Of a stretch of 64,000 nt of DNA, positions 1-10,680 are shown piece by piece. This stretch comes from Ceratothoa steindachneri (taxonomy: Eukaryota > Arthropoda > Malacostraca > Isopoda > Cymothoidae), in NCBI GenBank assembly GCA_963969495.1, contig OZ018333.1, positions 89,147,865 to 89,211,864 on the forward strand, in the 5' to 3' direction. The notes beneath the pieces are model-generated. The model did not search any database and had not been told where the DNA came from. It worked only from the letters and a program-made list of their open reading frames with translations. Every line of letters starts with the position of its first letter. Position 1 is the first letter of the stretch. The position numbers and the translations under genes were made by a program.

Positions 1-224
1 AAAGGCTTCTCTCCAGTGTGAGTCCTTGAATGTCTTCTAACATCTGTTTTTCTTACAGTTTGATAAGGGCAAAGGTTGCATCTGAACGGCTTGTGGCCAG
101 GGTGATTATCTGAATGTTTCTTAATATCTTTTATAGCAGCTTGATTAGGGCAAAGGGCTTGAGGTGTTATCATACCACTAAATTGTGGAATAACCTTAAG
201 GTTACTGGACGAACCCAATTTCAC
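1..224 (-). CDS. Partial C2H2 zinc-finger exon, continues off the left edge
   Basis: The reverse strand is open from 224 to 1. It begins after a strong acceptor (a pyrimidine-rich run ending in CAG, 225-240) and ends in the TGEKPF linker typical of C2H2 arrays. One complete finger is visible (C-x2-C, then H-x-x-x-H: CNLCPYQT ... RRHSRTH). The finger before it keeps its second Cys and both His (KKHSDNH), but the expected first Cys is missing, so it is degenerate. C2H2 arrays of this kind normally bind DNA in the nucleus. The acceptor is phase 0, matching the phase-0 exons at 14970-15128 and 53169-53327. I infer, but cannot prove, that they are one gene. A pseudogene is possible because only part of the exon is visible. 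Confidence 0.7.
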   Translation of the reverse strand, partial: MKLGSSSNLKVIPQFSGMITPQALCPNQAAIKDIKKHSDNHPGHKPFRCNLCPYQTVRKTDVRRHSRTHTGEKP

Positions 225-879
225 CTGAAAAGGAAACAATAAGTTATTATAAAATCTCTTGTTCACGATCTTTATGGTGTACAAGAGAGGATTCCTGCAA
301 TAGGAGTAAAGGGTATGGACCTCACCCATCCCAAATTCATTCTTTAGGAGTCCCACGCCATTATGATCTCAACATAAAGTGATATTATATCCTGAGGCAT
401 TCTGCATCAGACACCCACAAGTTTCTTAGACAAAGAGATAAGAAGAGCCGAAAGAACTAACGAACTCCCAAAATTCTAGAATCATTATGAATAATATAAT
501 TGTTAATAGTAAAAATTAGGGGGAAATTTAAGAGAATATGTGATAATTTAACAGTTAAATAGAGGATATACTCGGCAAATTTAGACTTGACTTTGATCCT
601 TCTGTATGGATTGAGTATGAGGAGCATGGGATCTTTTTTTTTAATTCAAGAAAGCTATCTCTGTTGGCGCTCACCGACGAGGGCATGATCACTGAAACAT
701 GTTTCAGTTAGAAAGACCAGAGTAGAACAGGGTTAACGGATCCTTTTTGAAAAAGCCAAATTCCTCTATTTATGATGGATGTGAGGCCCAATAGAGTGGA
801 CATATTGATTTAAGAGACGGCACGACAGGGACACCCAAACACTAGATATGATCACCTATTCTGTGTCCTACAAGTTTGG
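225..879. other. Non-coding stretch, probably intron
   Basis: AT-rich sequence with no open frame that resembles a protein. It directly follows (on the minus strand, precedes) the zinc-finger acceptor, so it is most simply intron. Confidence 0.5.
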
Positions 880-921
880 CCATGAGGCAGTGTCACGAAT
901 GCCTTCACGCTGTAGCGATAC
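880..921 (-). pseudogene. Scrap of family A ORF1
   Basis: About 40 bp match the family A ORF1 stretch just upstream of its zinc knuckles (compare 35690-35720). The scrap ends exactly where the oligo-T of the next fragment (A1) begins, as if A1 had inserted into an older ORF1 copy. The other half of that older copy is not present beyond A1. Confidence 0.4.
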
Positions 922-1645
922 TTTTTTATAAGGGAGCCATCTAGCGACTGCCTGCTTGGGCATAAGTCGCCGTACACGACATCGGCCAGGCTCGCCAAAA
1001 CAGTGACGTCAGAGATATCGCGAACCAGGGGACGAGGAGATGCCAATACCACGAGAGCACTTAGGGGGCTTTGTGATTTGCTATCAATCCCAATCCAGTC
1101 TCCGAACCGGCCAAGTCGCGTAATCTCCCGTACCGAGCGGTATATTGTAACCAGCTCGGCCGCGAAGACAGACGCAGTGCTTGGGAGCGCCCCACTGAGT
1201 TCAAAAAGAGGTGATACGGCGTGGAAACCGATCCCCTCTTGGGATTTGAAGCCATCTGTATAGAACGGCACGGTTCCAGCGTGAGACGAAGTGTACTCCA
1301 TAAAGGCTGAACGCAATACTTCGGGCGATGTAGAAGCTTTAGGAGAAGAGGTGTTGCTTCAAATAGTTAAAGATGGTATTCTCTAAGGTGGCCTCCTGGG
1401 CAGAATCAGGGGCGCCACCGGCCCGAGAGCTATACCTAGGTCTCGAAGGAATTTCCTAGCCCTAAACCCAAAGGGCTTAGGGTATGACTGGCGTCTCTCG
1501 GCGGCATAGGAACCGCCGAGATCAGCTACGGATGCAGTGAGAGCCGCTGGCGACTGAAGAGGGCGCCAGGCTCGCGCGTACAGGTGAATAATGCACTGTG
1601 CACGGCACACGCAGAGCGAGTGGCATCTCCCTAGTATCTACATCA
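922..1645 (-). mobile_element. A1: internally deleted family A non-LTR fragment
   Basis: Oligo-T at 922-927, then the family A 3'-terminal hairpin (about 938-965), then an abrupt jump into the RNase H coding region, skipping the 3' UTR and the C-terminal part of ORF2. The minus-strand frame 1316-852 carries the RNase H start (YTDG followed by KSQEGIGFHAVSP), and 1610-1383 carries the RT/RNase H linker. The SDSQSALSA motif of other copies is altered here (SKSQSPLSA), and frames are broken. It is a dead 5'-truncated copy. The missing block between hairpin and RNase H could be a later deletion or a template jump during reverse transcription. Confidence 0.75.
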
Positions 1646-1971
1646 AGCCATTAAAATTGTTGCAGTAACATACAGTATTTTCTTGTGAATATAATTTTGA
1701 TAACATCTGGTGACGATCTCGAAGATACCCTGACATCTGTAAGGAGAAGATTTCTTTCTTGTAATCTGGAGGCAAGTAACTCAGCCTTTTCTTTACTCAG
1801 ATTTAAATCTCGTACCAAATTGTTTAAACTTTGTTAGCAAAATAAATTTGGTTCTATATCTTGATCAATTGGAACATATGTTTCATCTTCTTCAATTTCT
1901 CCAGAAATCAATGTAGAATTCAGGTAGTGCCGATTTCAACACCGATGGGCGATTTGGATAAACAATTTTAG
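1646..1971 (-). pseudogene. X, C-terminal part: decayed arthropod gene-like sequence
   Basis: Minus-strand translation gives, with at least two frameshifts, KIVYPNRPSVLKSALPEF, then ISGEIEEDETYVPIDQ, then LVRDLNLSKEKAELLASRL and RDRHQMLSKLYSQENTVCY. I recognise these from a widespread, functionally uncharacterised arthropod protein family (recalled from memory, not searched). The piece is the continuation of 9889-10245: element B with nested A2 split them, leaving a 15-bp duplication. It stops next to A1 at about 1645, where the rest of the gene is missing. Frameshifts and stops make it a pseudogene. No function is claimed. Confidence 0.6.
1957..1971. repeat. Target-site duplication of element B, left copy
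   Basis: GATAAACAATTTTAG, identical to 9889-9903. On the minus strand the flanks of the two copies join the two halves of pseudogene X. Confidence 0.9.
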
Positions 1972-2838
1972 GGTTTAAGGTTGAAGGTAAGTTACCAGTG
2001 GGTTGCTGCCCAATCCAAGTGGATTCTATATGGCCGCTAGGGTGAAACGCGACAAATCATCTATAAAAGGTGGAGGAGACCACTTGGTGACAAAAATTAA
2101 AAAAACGACGGATTAAAAGATTCCTCCGCCAATATGAATCGAAGACGGGTGTGTTGAGGAATAGTTAAAAGGGTCGGGAAACAGGACAACCGGAGAATGG
2201 CAAAATGGCTACAATCCAATAAAAGGTGGGCAACCGATTGGTCCCCACCGCAAAAAAGAGAGTAAGGGCTGATATGAGCATCACTCAAAATAGGATGGCC
2301 GTGAGTAAGTCTCGTGTGGCCAATGCGAACTCAGCAAAGGGCCACCTCCAACGACCGCATTCTATGACGACTCGAGGGCCAAGAGCGAATAGAATTTTTA
2401 ATTTTGTATAGTTTGGATGTTGAACAGTCATCCCATTCATTCTGCCACACTTGAAAAATATATTTTCTTATTGAGGGAAAGTAGTCCCTAAAAGGCAGAG
2501 CTGAGTTCTCAGGGAACACAGAATGTGCTGAGTGGGCCAGTCGATCAGCCTTCTCGTTGCCCAGGAGCCCCACATGCCCAGGGACCCAGCAAAAAATAAT
2601 TCTATATTGGGACGCATTTTGGATCAGCCAGTGGAAAATTTATGTGACTAGGGGATGGGACGCATTAAAAGATCTAATTGACTGTAAGACACTCCTTGAG
2701 TCGGAAAAAATGACAAAATCACTAAAAGGTAAAATTTGGAAGAGTCTAAAGGCTAAAAGGATTGCTGAAAGTTCAGCGGTAAAAATGGATGCTGCTGGCG
2801 GCAAAGATAGAGTTAGGAATTCTCCTCCTGGATATTTA
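1972..2838 (-). mobile_element. Element B, 3' half (RNase H and tail), interrupted by A2
   Basis: A non-LTR element distinct from family A. Minus strand: the RNase H block (2820-2640) has ASIFTAELSAIL and FSDSRSVLQSI. The frame 2573-2331 begins GLLGNEKADRLAH, the usual end of this RNase H. The frame 2288-2097 has the C-terminal CGG ... VAHLLLDC zinc-like motif. The rest to 1972 is 3' UTR. The 5' half is at 9159-9888, displaced by insertion of A2. Frames are interrupted, so it is inactive. It is similar in layout to element D but clearly diverged from it. Confidence 0.75.
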
Positions 2839-3138
2839 TTTTTTTTTTCTTTTAGAGCCCATCTGGCGACTGCCCACTTGGACATAAGTCGCCGGAAATA
2901 CGGCAGCCTAGAACTAGGATACTTTAAAATAAAATTATAAAAAAATAACAATGATAAATACTGGAAAAACTTACCAATTAGGAAGCAATCTCCGGCATCG
3001 GGGAGAGGTCCCCCCCCACCCCGGTGCAGGAGCATGCAACCTACAGAGAAAACAAAAAACAAAAACAAAATATAGAACCTACTTAAATAAAGGGGAGAAG
3101 CCCGGCCTCCCCCCAAAAGTCAACAAGTCCACCAGTCA

Positions 3139-5609
3139 ATGTGCACGCACTCGTCCCGAGTACAAAGGACAGGCGGTAGCGACCCCACCCATCCGGGTAC
3201 TGGGACAGGTAACATGCGCGAAGATCACCCAGAGTGGGACATTCGACAAGAATGTGCCGAACAGTCTAGGGGACGACGCAGTCATCGCCATAGGACGCAG
3301 GCGAGCGCTCCATCAAATAGCGATTCGTCACACGAGTGTGTCCGATTCGGAGACGACAGAAAGCGACCTGAAGACGTCGCGGCATTGGGGGATAGGTCCA
3401 TGGGAACAGTCGCGGCGCAATGGCACGCAACTTTAAGTTCCCTTCGACCGTCTCTCATCTTATTTGCCAAGCAGTCCGAAGAGCTGCCCGTATTCCTGCC
3501 ATGTAGTCGGTGTGAGGAAGAGCGAAACGCTGGTCCGGTGGCGCCCTCATCGGTGCGCTCATTTCCCACAATTCATACATGTCCAGGAACCCAGCAGAAG
3601 ATAATCTCGACATCTGCCCGGCTCGCCAAAACCGTGGCGTCACGGATTTCGCGAACCAGGGGATGCGGAGATTCCAATGCCCCGAGAGCACTCAGGGCGC
3701 TTTGTGAGTCACAATCTGGTCTCCGAACCCGGCACGTCGCGTAATCTCCCGTACCGAGTGGTGTATTGCCACCAGTTCGGCCGTGAAGACAGACGCAGCG
3801 CCTCGCTGACTTCAAACAGAGGGGATACGGCGTGGAAGCCGACCCCCTCTCGTGACTTGGAGACATCCGTATACACTGGCACGGTTCCAGCGTGACACGA
3901 GGTGTGCTCCAAAAAGGTCGAACGCAATACTCCCGGCGCCGTACAAGCTTTGGGAGCAGAGGCGTGGCGACAAATAGCCAAATGTGGTACACTCCAGGGT
4001 GGCGTCCTGGGCAGAACCAGGGGCGCCACCGGCCCGAGAGCTATATCTACCTCTCGAAGGAGTTTCCTGGCCCTAAACCCAAAGGGCTTAGGGTATGACT
4101 GGCGTCTCTCAGCGGCATAGGCACCGTCGAGATCAGCTGCGGATGCAGTGAAAGCTGTTGGCGACTGAGGGAGGCGCCGGGCTCGAGCGTACAGGCGAGT
4201 GATGCACTGCACGCGGCGCAGAGCGAGTGGCATCTCCCCAGCATCGACCAACAGGCTCTCAATGGGGGAAGTGCGGAAGGTACCGGTCGCAAGGCGAAGG
4301 CCGCTGTGGTGGATCGAATCCACCTTCTGCAATAAACGCTCGGCTGCGGATGCATAAAACTCGCATCCGTAGTCGAGCTTCGAACGAACAGAGGATCGAT
4401 AAAAGAGTAAGGCAGTAGCCCTATCAGCGCCCCAGGCGATGAACGTCACGGAACGGAGAATATCCATGGCACGGGTACAAGAGACCCTAAGGCTGAGAAA
4501 ATGAGCCTCCCTCGGTCGAATACAAGACCGAGGAAACGGTGGAACTCAACCACATCCAGGCGCACCCCATTAGGAAACAAATCTGGGTGGGGGTGGAGCC
4601 GTGGATGGCCGCACAAGTGCCCCACCTTAGACTTGGCCAAAGAAAACCGAAACCTGTGCGCTTCGGCATAGCGAGAGACGCGGTTCAATGCCTGTTGGAG
4701 TCGACGCTCCAGAGTTAAGATCTGGGCCGCGCCAAAAGAGATCGAAAATTCGTCCTCATGGAGCGTAGCGAGAACATCTTCTGCAGCACCGAGGTGATGC
4801 CGTTGATGCTCAGGGTAAAGAGTGTGACACTGAGGACAATTCCCTGCGGGTCACCCTCTTCCTGCTCCTTTGAGCCGGAGAGGGCTCCCCCCCACCCGTA
4901 CGCAGAATCGATGATCTCGCAAAAATTCAGATATAAACATTGGGAGGCGTCCCCTCGCCCCCATCGTGTGTGGAGAGTCTCCATGATACCGTATCACCAT
5001 GCGGTATCCTAGGCCTTCTCCAGATCGAAAAACACCGTGGCGTAGTGCTGTCTACGAAGGAAAAACTCGCAGAAGGCATTTTCCAATCGGAGCAGAGCAT
5101 CCGACGTGGAGTTGAACTTGCGGAAGCCGCACTGTGCGGAAGACAGATGACCTCCACTGTCCAGGAAAAAGGATAGTCTAACATTTACCAATTTCTCCAT
5201 CAACTTGCACACGCAAGAGGTTAGAGAGAATGGGCGGAAACTGGTCAGAGTAGTGTGATCTCTCCCCGGTTTGCGAAAGGCGAGCACAGTAGCGATTCGC
5301 CAGGAATCTGAGAGAAGACCCTCCACCACGATCCTGTTGAACTAAATCTAACAGAAAGGCCATGCCTCGCTCACCCAGGTGTCGAAGCATGGCGTACGGA
5401 ACATCGTCCGGACCATGGGCGGTGTCCGCGCAGGAAGCGAGAGCGGAGCGCAACTCACTCACAGTAAACCTGTCGTTGAAGGGTTCTCCGCCTCTGTAGG
5501 TAATGTCCAACCAGCGACCTTCCGCGACATGAAGACGTGCATTGAATGCTGGCGGAGCAGCATCCCGGCTAGAGAATGCGGAAAAAGCGGTCGCTAAGGA
5601 TTGCGCCAC
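3139..5609 (-). pseudogene. A2 ORF2, RT and RNase H part (broken)
   Basis: Pieces in several frames: RT start (5609-5178, with FTVSELRSAL and AHGPDDVPYAML), RT fingers and palm (5329-5009, LTSCVCKLMEKLVNVRL and VFFDLEKA), mid RT (4984-4715), C-terminal RT (4688-4446), thumb-like and linker region (4467-3709) and RNase H (3992-3455, then 3569-3282). The functional enzyme would copy the element RNA at a nicked target; the RNase H would remove the template. Frameshifts and stops separate all blocks, and the catalytic YVDD segment around 4720-4760 is not readable in frame. Confidence 0.75.
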
Positions 5610-6822
5610 GGATGCAAGGGAGGTGCTGCGAGAACTTGCCCCGAATCCTTTTGAATCGCTTCCACATCTCTGCTAAAGGGGTCTTCCCGTTAAGTGAAGA
5701 CACGTATGCCCGCCAAGAAGAGCGGCGGGCGTGCTTCGAAATATACCGGAACCTAGCCCTAGCCTGACGAAATTCAGCGACAGTGAAATCGTTCGGGCTG
5801 CGCTTATAGCGCATGTAGGCATAACGTTTCTGTTTGAGGGCCGTCTCACACTCGACCGACCACCATGGTAATGGTCGGCGTGCAAAACGGTCAGACGTTC
5901 TAGGAATAGTAGTCAGGCCCGTGGCGATGAGGTTGTCGGAGAACTCAACGGCCTCATCTCCCGACCTAAACTCCTCGACTGAGATAGAGAATTCAGTTAT
6001 TTCCTGAAATGCAGGCACCTGGGCCCGCGCTAAGCACCACCGAGGTAGGCTCTCAGGCGGCAGTTGCCATGAAAATGATATTTGAATGGGAAAGTGATCA
6101 CTACGATGGAGGTCATCGACCACCTCCCAATCAAAATCAGGCTGTGCATCCGAAGAGCACAAAGATAGATCAAGGCAAGAAAATGAAGCGGTTCTCAGGC
6201 AGTGATGCGTAAACTCATCCACGTTTAGGACACCCATCTCAAGCTCTTTGATCAGATCGGCAAGGACTTGTCCCCTGGGATTTATGGAGTAATCTCCCCA
6301 GAGAGGATACATGCCGTTCAGATCTCCAAGCAAGAGAAAGGGCCTCGGCAACCATGCCACGACGCGGCGGAAGGCCCCCGCGTCGAAATCAGCTGACGGT
6401 GGAATGTACGCAGAAATGATAGTATACCTCATATTCAGGTGCAGCTGCACAGCCACTGCCTGAAAGGAGGTATCTAAAGAGAAAGGAAGAACGGAGACAT
6501 CATGCCGGGTGTAAACCGCGCATCCCCCAGCCCAGGCATCCCGTGGTGGTGGGGTCGCAAGACCCTTATACCCCGGGAGGGAGGGCAGGGGGCAGGCGCC
6601 TAGCATGGTCTCCCTTAAAAACATAGCTAACGGGGAACGGGACGAGACGAGCCTCCGCAGCTCCTCCCAGTTGTCCCGGAGTCCACGGCAATTCCATTGA
6701 AGGAATATGCCCTCCAGGTTTAGCTCGGATGAGACGCGGGGGCCCTCTTCGAAGAGAAGACCCTCACGGAAATGGCCGTACGCTTCCCGGAGGCAGAACC
6801 CCGGGCGCTGTTGGCTGGACAA
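5569..6822 (-). CDS. A2 ORF2 N-terminal part: APE endonuclease plus start of RT
   Basis: An open frame of 417 codons from an ATG at 6822. Endonuclease motifs in order: QWNCRGLR (about 42-49), the catalytic Glu in FLRETMLGA, SAYIPPSA, GDLNGMYPLWGD and the terminal SDHFPIQIS. After these comes the basic linker ARFRYISKHARRSSWRAY leading into RT. The family enzyme nicks DNA to prime reverse transcription. The start overlaps the end of ORF1 (6720) by about 100 bp in another frame. The frame ends at 5569, before the RT catalytic region, so only the nickase could be made. Other copies read Q-E-T where this copy has R-E-T. Confidence 0.8.
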   Translation of the reverse strand: MSSQQRPGFCLREAYGHFREGLLFEEGPRVSSELNLEGIFLQWNCRGLRDNWEELRRLVSSRSPLAMFLRETMLGACPLPSLPGYKGLATPPPRDAWAGGCAVYTRHDVSVLPFSLDTSFQAVAVQLHLNMRYTIISAYIPPSADFDAGAFRRVVAWLPRPFLLLGDLNGMYPLWGDYSINPRGQVLADLIKELEMGVLNVDEFTHHCLRTASFSCLDLSLCSSDAQPDFDWEVVDDLHRSDHFPIQISFSWQLPPESLPRWCLARAQVPAFQEITEFSISVEEFRSGDEAVEFSDNLIATGLTTIPRTSDRFARRPLPWWSVECETALKQKRYAYMRYKRSPNDFTVAEFRQARARFRYISKHARRSSWRAYVSSLNGKTPLAEMWKRFKRIRGKFSQHLPCIRGAILSDRFFRIL

Positions 6823-8701
6823 AGCGCTGAAGGCGCTGTCACCTTCGAGGACTTATTGGGGCAGGTTGGGCTCGCAATGCGAGTCTTTTCCTCCCTCCGC
6901 CTCGAAACCTTAGGCGGGCGTTGCGGCTTCGGAGGTGGGGGGCCCTCTTTTCGAGGAACCATCGTCTCCGAGCCACCCGCACCACCTGTAGGCTTGAGCG
7001 AAGGAGCCGAAGCTCCTTTCTTGCTGTCCTCCTTTCGGGGGACCACTTTAGGAACCCCGGAAGATGGCCTGGCGACCAGCTTCAGGGGTTTTGCCTCCTG
7101 TGAGTCTAACGACTCGGTGGAGGCGCGTGGCCGTTTCGCCTTACGGAAACGGTCAGAGGGAGGAGCCCTAGTTTTACCCAGGGCTGGGTAGGAACCCTTT
7201 TAGCCGCCAGCTTTACCAGGGGAGCGCCCGGGTTGAGTAGAGCCCGCAGAAGGGCTCCGAATGGGCGCGGAAACAACCGTGCTCGTTGGCCTGGATGGGC
7301 CAGGAGCAGAGGGTGCCTTTCTAACTACTGAGGCATATGACGTCCCAGGCAGAGCCGGGCGCGCCAGCACCAAGTCCTTAGCCTCGCGGAATGAAAGTCG
7401 ATCCTGGGCCTGAACGGCCAGGATTTCTTTCTCAAGGAGATGTGCACCACATTGCTTCGAAGAAGCGGGGTGCGGCTCTCCGCAATTGACACACTTGGCC
7501 ACACACGATTTGGACTTATCGTGTGCGGCCTTGGAGCAATTTACACAGACTTCGGGTGACCCCGACTTTGCACGTCTACAAGATCGATTCGTATGGCCGA
7601 AGCGGTGACAGTAATAGCACCTCCGCGGCAGTGGGACGAATGCCTTCACGCGGTAGAGGTACCAACCAGCACGCACCGACTCAGGGAGCTTGTCAAAGTC
7701 GAACGTGACGAAGAGTGTAGGGGTGGGTCTCGAGGCCCCTCCCTGTTTTCTCATCACACGTTTGACCTTGACTGCCCCATGGTCGGCAAGCTCTAAGGTG
7801 ATGTCCTCAATGGAGCAGTCAACGAGTTCCCTCGCATAAACTACTCCTTTCACAAAGTTCATGGTAGAGTGCGGCGTCACACTCACCGGGGTGCCATGAA
7901 GTGTCCGAAGAGCACTTATCTGTGGCGCCTCAGCGGGATTCGACGCATTCGCCAGAAGGCTCTCGTCCGAGAAACGGGTCACCTTCGGCTCTCTACCAAT
8001 TGCACTAGCTAATCCTCTTCTCTGATGGATCATGTTGCCCTTGGCCAACATGGTGCCATCAGTGGATCGAATAACGAGGAAGCGTTTGAAGCCAGCGGGC
8101 TCGAAAACGCCAGGTAACCTCTGACTCAGGGGCCCCAAGGTCTTAGTGTACCCGCCCTGGGCACTTTTGATCTTTGTCATAGTCAGGGGCTCGGCACCCG
8201 GGGATGGAGGGGGGCAGAGGGGCCGGATGTACCAATTTTGGCTTGGTCGCCTACCAAAGTGGCAGCAGACCCATCCGTCCCCGCAGCACCCGCGGATGGA
8301 AAGGAGCCCCGAGTCTTTTTAGTCTTTTTCTTCTTCTTTTTAGGAGAGGAGGGCGAGGAATGAACCCACTTCTCACCTCCGCTGGCAGAAGACCCTAGGC
8401 CAGATGGACCGGCCTCGGCCAGGTCCTTCTCCGAAATAGGGAAGGGGGTGAGGGGGAGTCCCCTACACGCGTAGGCGAAGGAGAGGAGTGAGCCTCCTCT
8501 CCAGTTAGAGAGATATGGAGGGTCCCCTGCGCAAGCACAGGGCAGGACCTCCATTGTTTCGGTGGAGCCGCCCTCGGGCGGCTCCGTTGATGATACAGGG
8601 GAAGTTGAGGGTTGTTTTTTTTTTATATTCATCATTGGGCATGGTGACCCTATTTGTATCACGGGACGCAATCGCGCATCACCTCTCACAGTAGCCCGCA
8701 C
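6720..8701 (-). pseudogene. A2 ORF1, gag-like nucleic-acid binding protein (broken)
   Basis: N-terminal third (8701-8183): Pro/Ser-rich with a Lys-rich run (KKKKKKTKKTRGS) that could act as a nuclear or RNA-binding signal. Middle (8180-7200, 326 codons): an RRM-like region followed by three zinc knuckles with Cys/His spacing CYYC..HTNRSC, CVNC..HDKSKSC and CVNC..HPASSKQC. C-terminal basic tail (7046-6720). Proteins of this type coat the element RNA and escort it to target DNA. Frame breaks at about 8182 and 7200 divide it into three pieces, and the N-terminal part is shortened compared with A6. Confidence 0.75.
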
Positions 8702-9158
8702 TGCAAGAGGTGCTTACAGGCCCGGCAGAGCCAGGCGCCGCCATTTGGGACCACCCCTCCCGCCTGGTGGCCTGGCAGTCCATTGGCATGGCGGCTCCAC
8801 CTTGGACACACCGTAAAAGAGATAGATTGTGAAGAGGAGAGGAAAAGGGATGTGAGGAAGGTATGGGTGGGGATGAAGCAGGTTGTTAAAGACCAACCAC
8901 CCCAGACCGGAGCTCAGGGGTTAGGGAACATTGTCCCCTCCCCTCTCAGCCCCGATCCGGGACGGTTGGCTGAGAAGAAGGTCAGCATCTACCCTGTGAA
9001 ATTAGAGGCTGACCAGAAAAGTTGTGGGAGAGGTTGTATGAAAAGTGAGGAAACAAGTGTTTTGAAGGAAGGAGAAGAGGCTAAGCTGGGGTCGGACGGG
9101 GTGCTGAGTCCCGTCAGCACGGTGGCCAGGATGGCAAATCGCCGCGCCCCTTATGGGG

Positions 9159-9888
9159 TCCTCATGGGTAGATGGCTGCGGCACCCACGCCACCGTCTGA
9201 CTTAAAGCCATCCGTGTATAGTGGGCAGCATTGTTTGTGTGAGATCGAATGCTCTAAGAACAGGCACTTAATGATGCGAGGGTCCGTGGAGGACTTCTCC
9301 AGGCTCCACATGTTGGTACATACTGTGGGGAGAGGAGCACGCCAACTAGGGGTCAGTAAGGATGGAAGGATAAGGACCCTTGGAGCACCCAGGTTAGTGA
9401 TCTCCTCTTCGAAGGTTTAAAGGGCGGGGTAAAGATGGCAACTTATCATATGACGCCGTTGATTCGGCAGCATACAGTCATCTGTAGACCTCTGATACAG
9501 GGGCTTGCTGTACTCGGCAGAGGTATCGGTTGCAGATTTAAAGTCTATGGTAGGGCAAAGGGAGTACCCCACTCTCGCAGTAAAGGCTGTTGACAGGAGA
9601 AGTACGGAAGGCTCCACTAGAAAGGCGAACTCCCAGGTTTCGAATGGGGTTCAGCATTTTAAGGGCTGAAGGGAAAGCCGATAAGTAAATTTGACAGCCA
9701 TAATCCAATTTGGATTGGATGAGGGCTGTGTATAATGTCCACAATGTTTGTCGGTCACTGCCCCACGAAGTGTGTGAGAGGGCTTTCAAAATGTCTAGAG
9801 CCCGCAGACAGCCTGTTCGAAGTCGGCGTAGGTGTGGTAACCAGGATAACTTTGGATCGAGAGTTACGCCAAGGAACCGAAACTCGGA
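9159..9888 (-). mobile_element. Element B, 5' half (RT C-terminus and RNase H start)
   Basis: Minus strand 9897-9538 has the C-terminal RT block: FLGVTLDPKLSWLPHL and LIQSKLDYGCQIY, the usual end of RT in this clade. Near 9220-9170 the RNase H begins (YTDGFKS, then GVGAAAIYP). It breaks off at 9159, where A2 inserted; the RNase H resumes at 2837. The element is 5'-truncated: only the last part of RT is present and it ends at the perfect 15-bp duplication at 9889. Confidence 0.75.
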
Positions 9889-9903
9889 GATAAACAATTT
9901 TAG
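9889..9903. repeat. Target-site duplication of element B, right copy
   Basis: GATAAACAATTTTAG, identical to 1957-1971. Confidence 0.9.
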
Positions 9904-10245
9904 ATTTGTTTTTCTTTGAAAATCCAGTCATATTTGTGAGGCAGAAATAACAATTATCAAAGTGATTTGAGGGCTAACACCATATCATGGGCAAAGCAAA
10001 TGTCATTGCCTTCCTCTTCCCATTTAACCAAGCTGTCAACATTGTATTACACTGCGTGCAGCAAGTATGAGGGGCCCAATCTTTATCCTGGTCCCCTACT
10101 TTGCATCCAAAATATGATGTATATGTAGGCTTGCTTCATCGTTACTGCTGTTTCTAATTTTCCTCCGTTGTGCCACTGGTGTGAATTGCCCACAAACATA
10201 ACAAAATATGTTGGGGCTTTTTACAGATCCGCGTCTAGAACTTGA
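9889..10245 (-). pseudogene. X, N-terminal part: decayed arthropod gene-like sequence
   Basis: Minus-strand translation (two or three frames) gives SVKSPNIFCYVCGQFT, YFGCKVGDQDKDWAPH, CCTQCNTMLTAWLNGKRK and, after one stop, NHFDNCYFCLTNM. The paired Cys motifs (CYVC, CCTQC, CYFC) suggest metal binding. I recall this order as the N-terminal region of the same uncharacterised arthropod family whose C-terminal part lies at 1646-1971. Frameshifts and stops show that it is dead. The break between the halves is exactly the element B target duplication. Confidence 0.6.
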
Positions 10246-10680
10246 AGCCAGGAGAAGATTTCAAATACTAAGTTGAGCATGCAAACAATATACAATGCGA
10301 GATCCTTATCATAAGGTTCTTATCTCAGCAAAATTTTTATAAACATGTTATGTTCTTTACCAGTTGCCAATTATCTGTACCAGAAAAGTGATCACAAATA
10401 AGTATGTATTAATCTGAAAAAATCTGATAAAAAACCCCCAGTAATTAGAATTCAATGCTATTTGAGCTTCAATATAGTCTACTTTATATATATTAAAAAT
10501 TCTAATATATATTAAATATATATATATATATTAAATATATTAAAAATTGCATATTGGTACAATATTGAGCAAAAGTATGAAATGGATTAAAAAGGAAAAT
10601 TAAAATTATATAAGAACTAGACGTGATATGCAAGTTTTAAAGACATATGTAATCAGCGTCTAAAACTCATCTAGAATCAC
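10246..10680. other. AT-rich stretch without a gene
   Basis: Low-complexity AT-rich sequence with a short imperfect TA tract near 10487-10540. The left end of the Tc1 element to the right should lie in here, but I cannot see its terminal repeat. Confidence 0.5.

Larger units (their letters stand above)
2839..9157 (-). mobile_element. A2: near full-length family A non-LTR retrotransposon
   Basis: Minus-strand element. Order from the 5' end: 5' UTR starting at about 9157 (CCATAAGGGGCGCG on the element strand), ORF1 (8701-6720), ORF2 with APE endonuclease (6822 on), RT (5609-4100), RNase H (to about 3200), 3' UTR, terminal hairpin (2865-2893) and poly-A (T run 2839-2848). Its 5' end matches the 5' ends of A4 and A6, so it is essentially complete. 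It lies inside the RNase H gene of element B. The presumed target duplication is imperfect (about 2821-2835 against 9159-9173), as expected for an older insertion. ORF2 is broken in the RT and RNase H parts. Confidence 0.85.
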
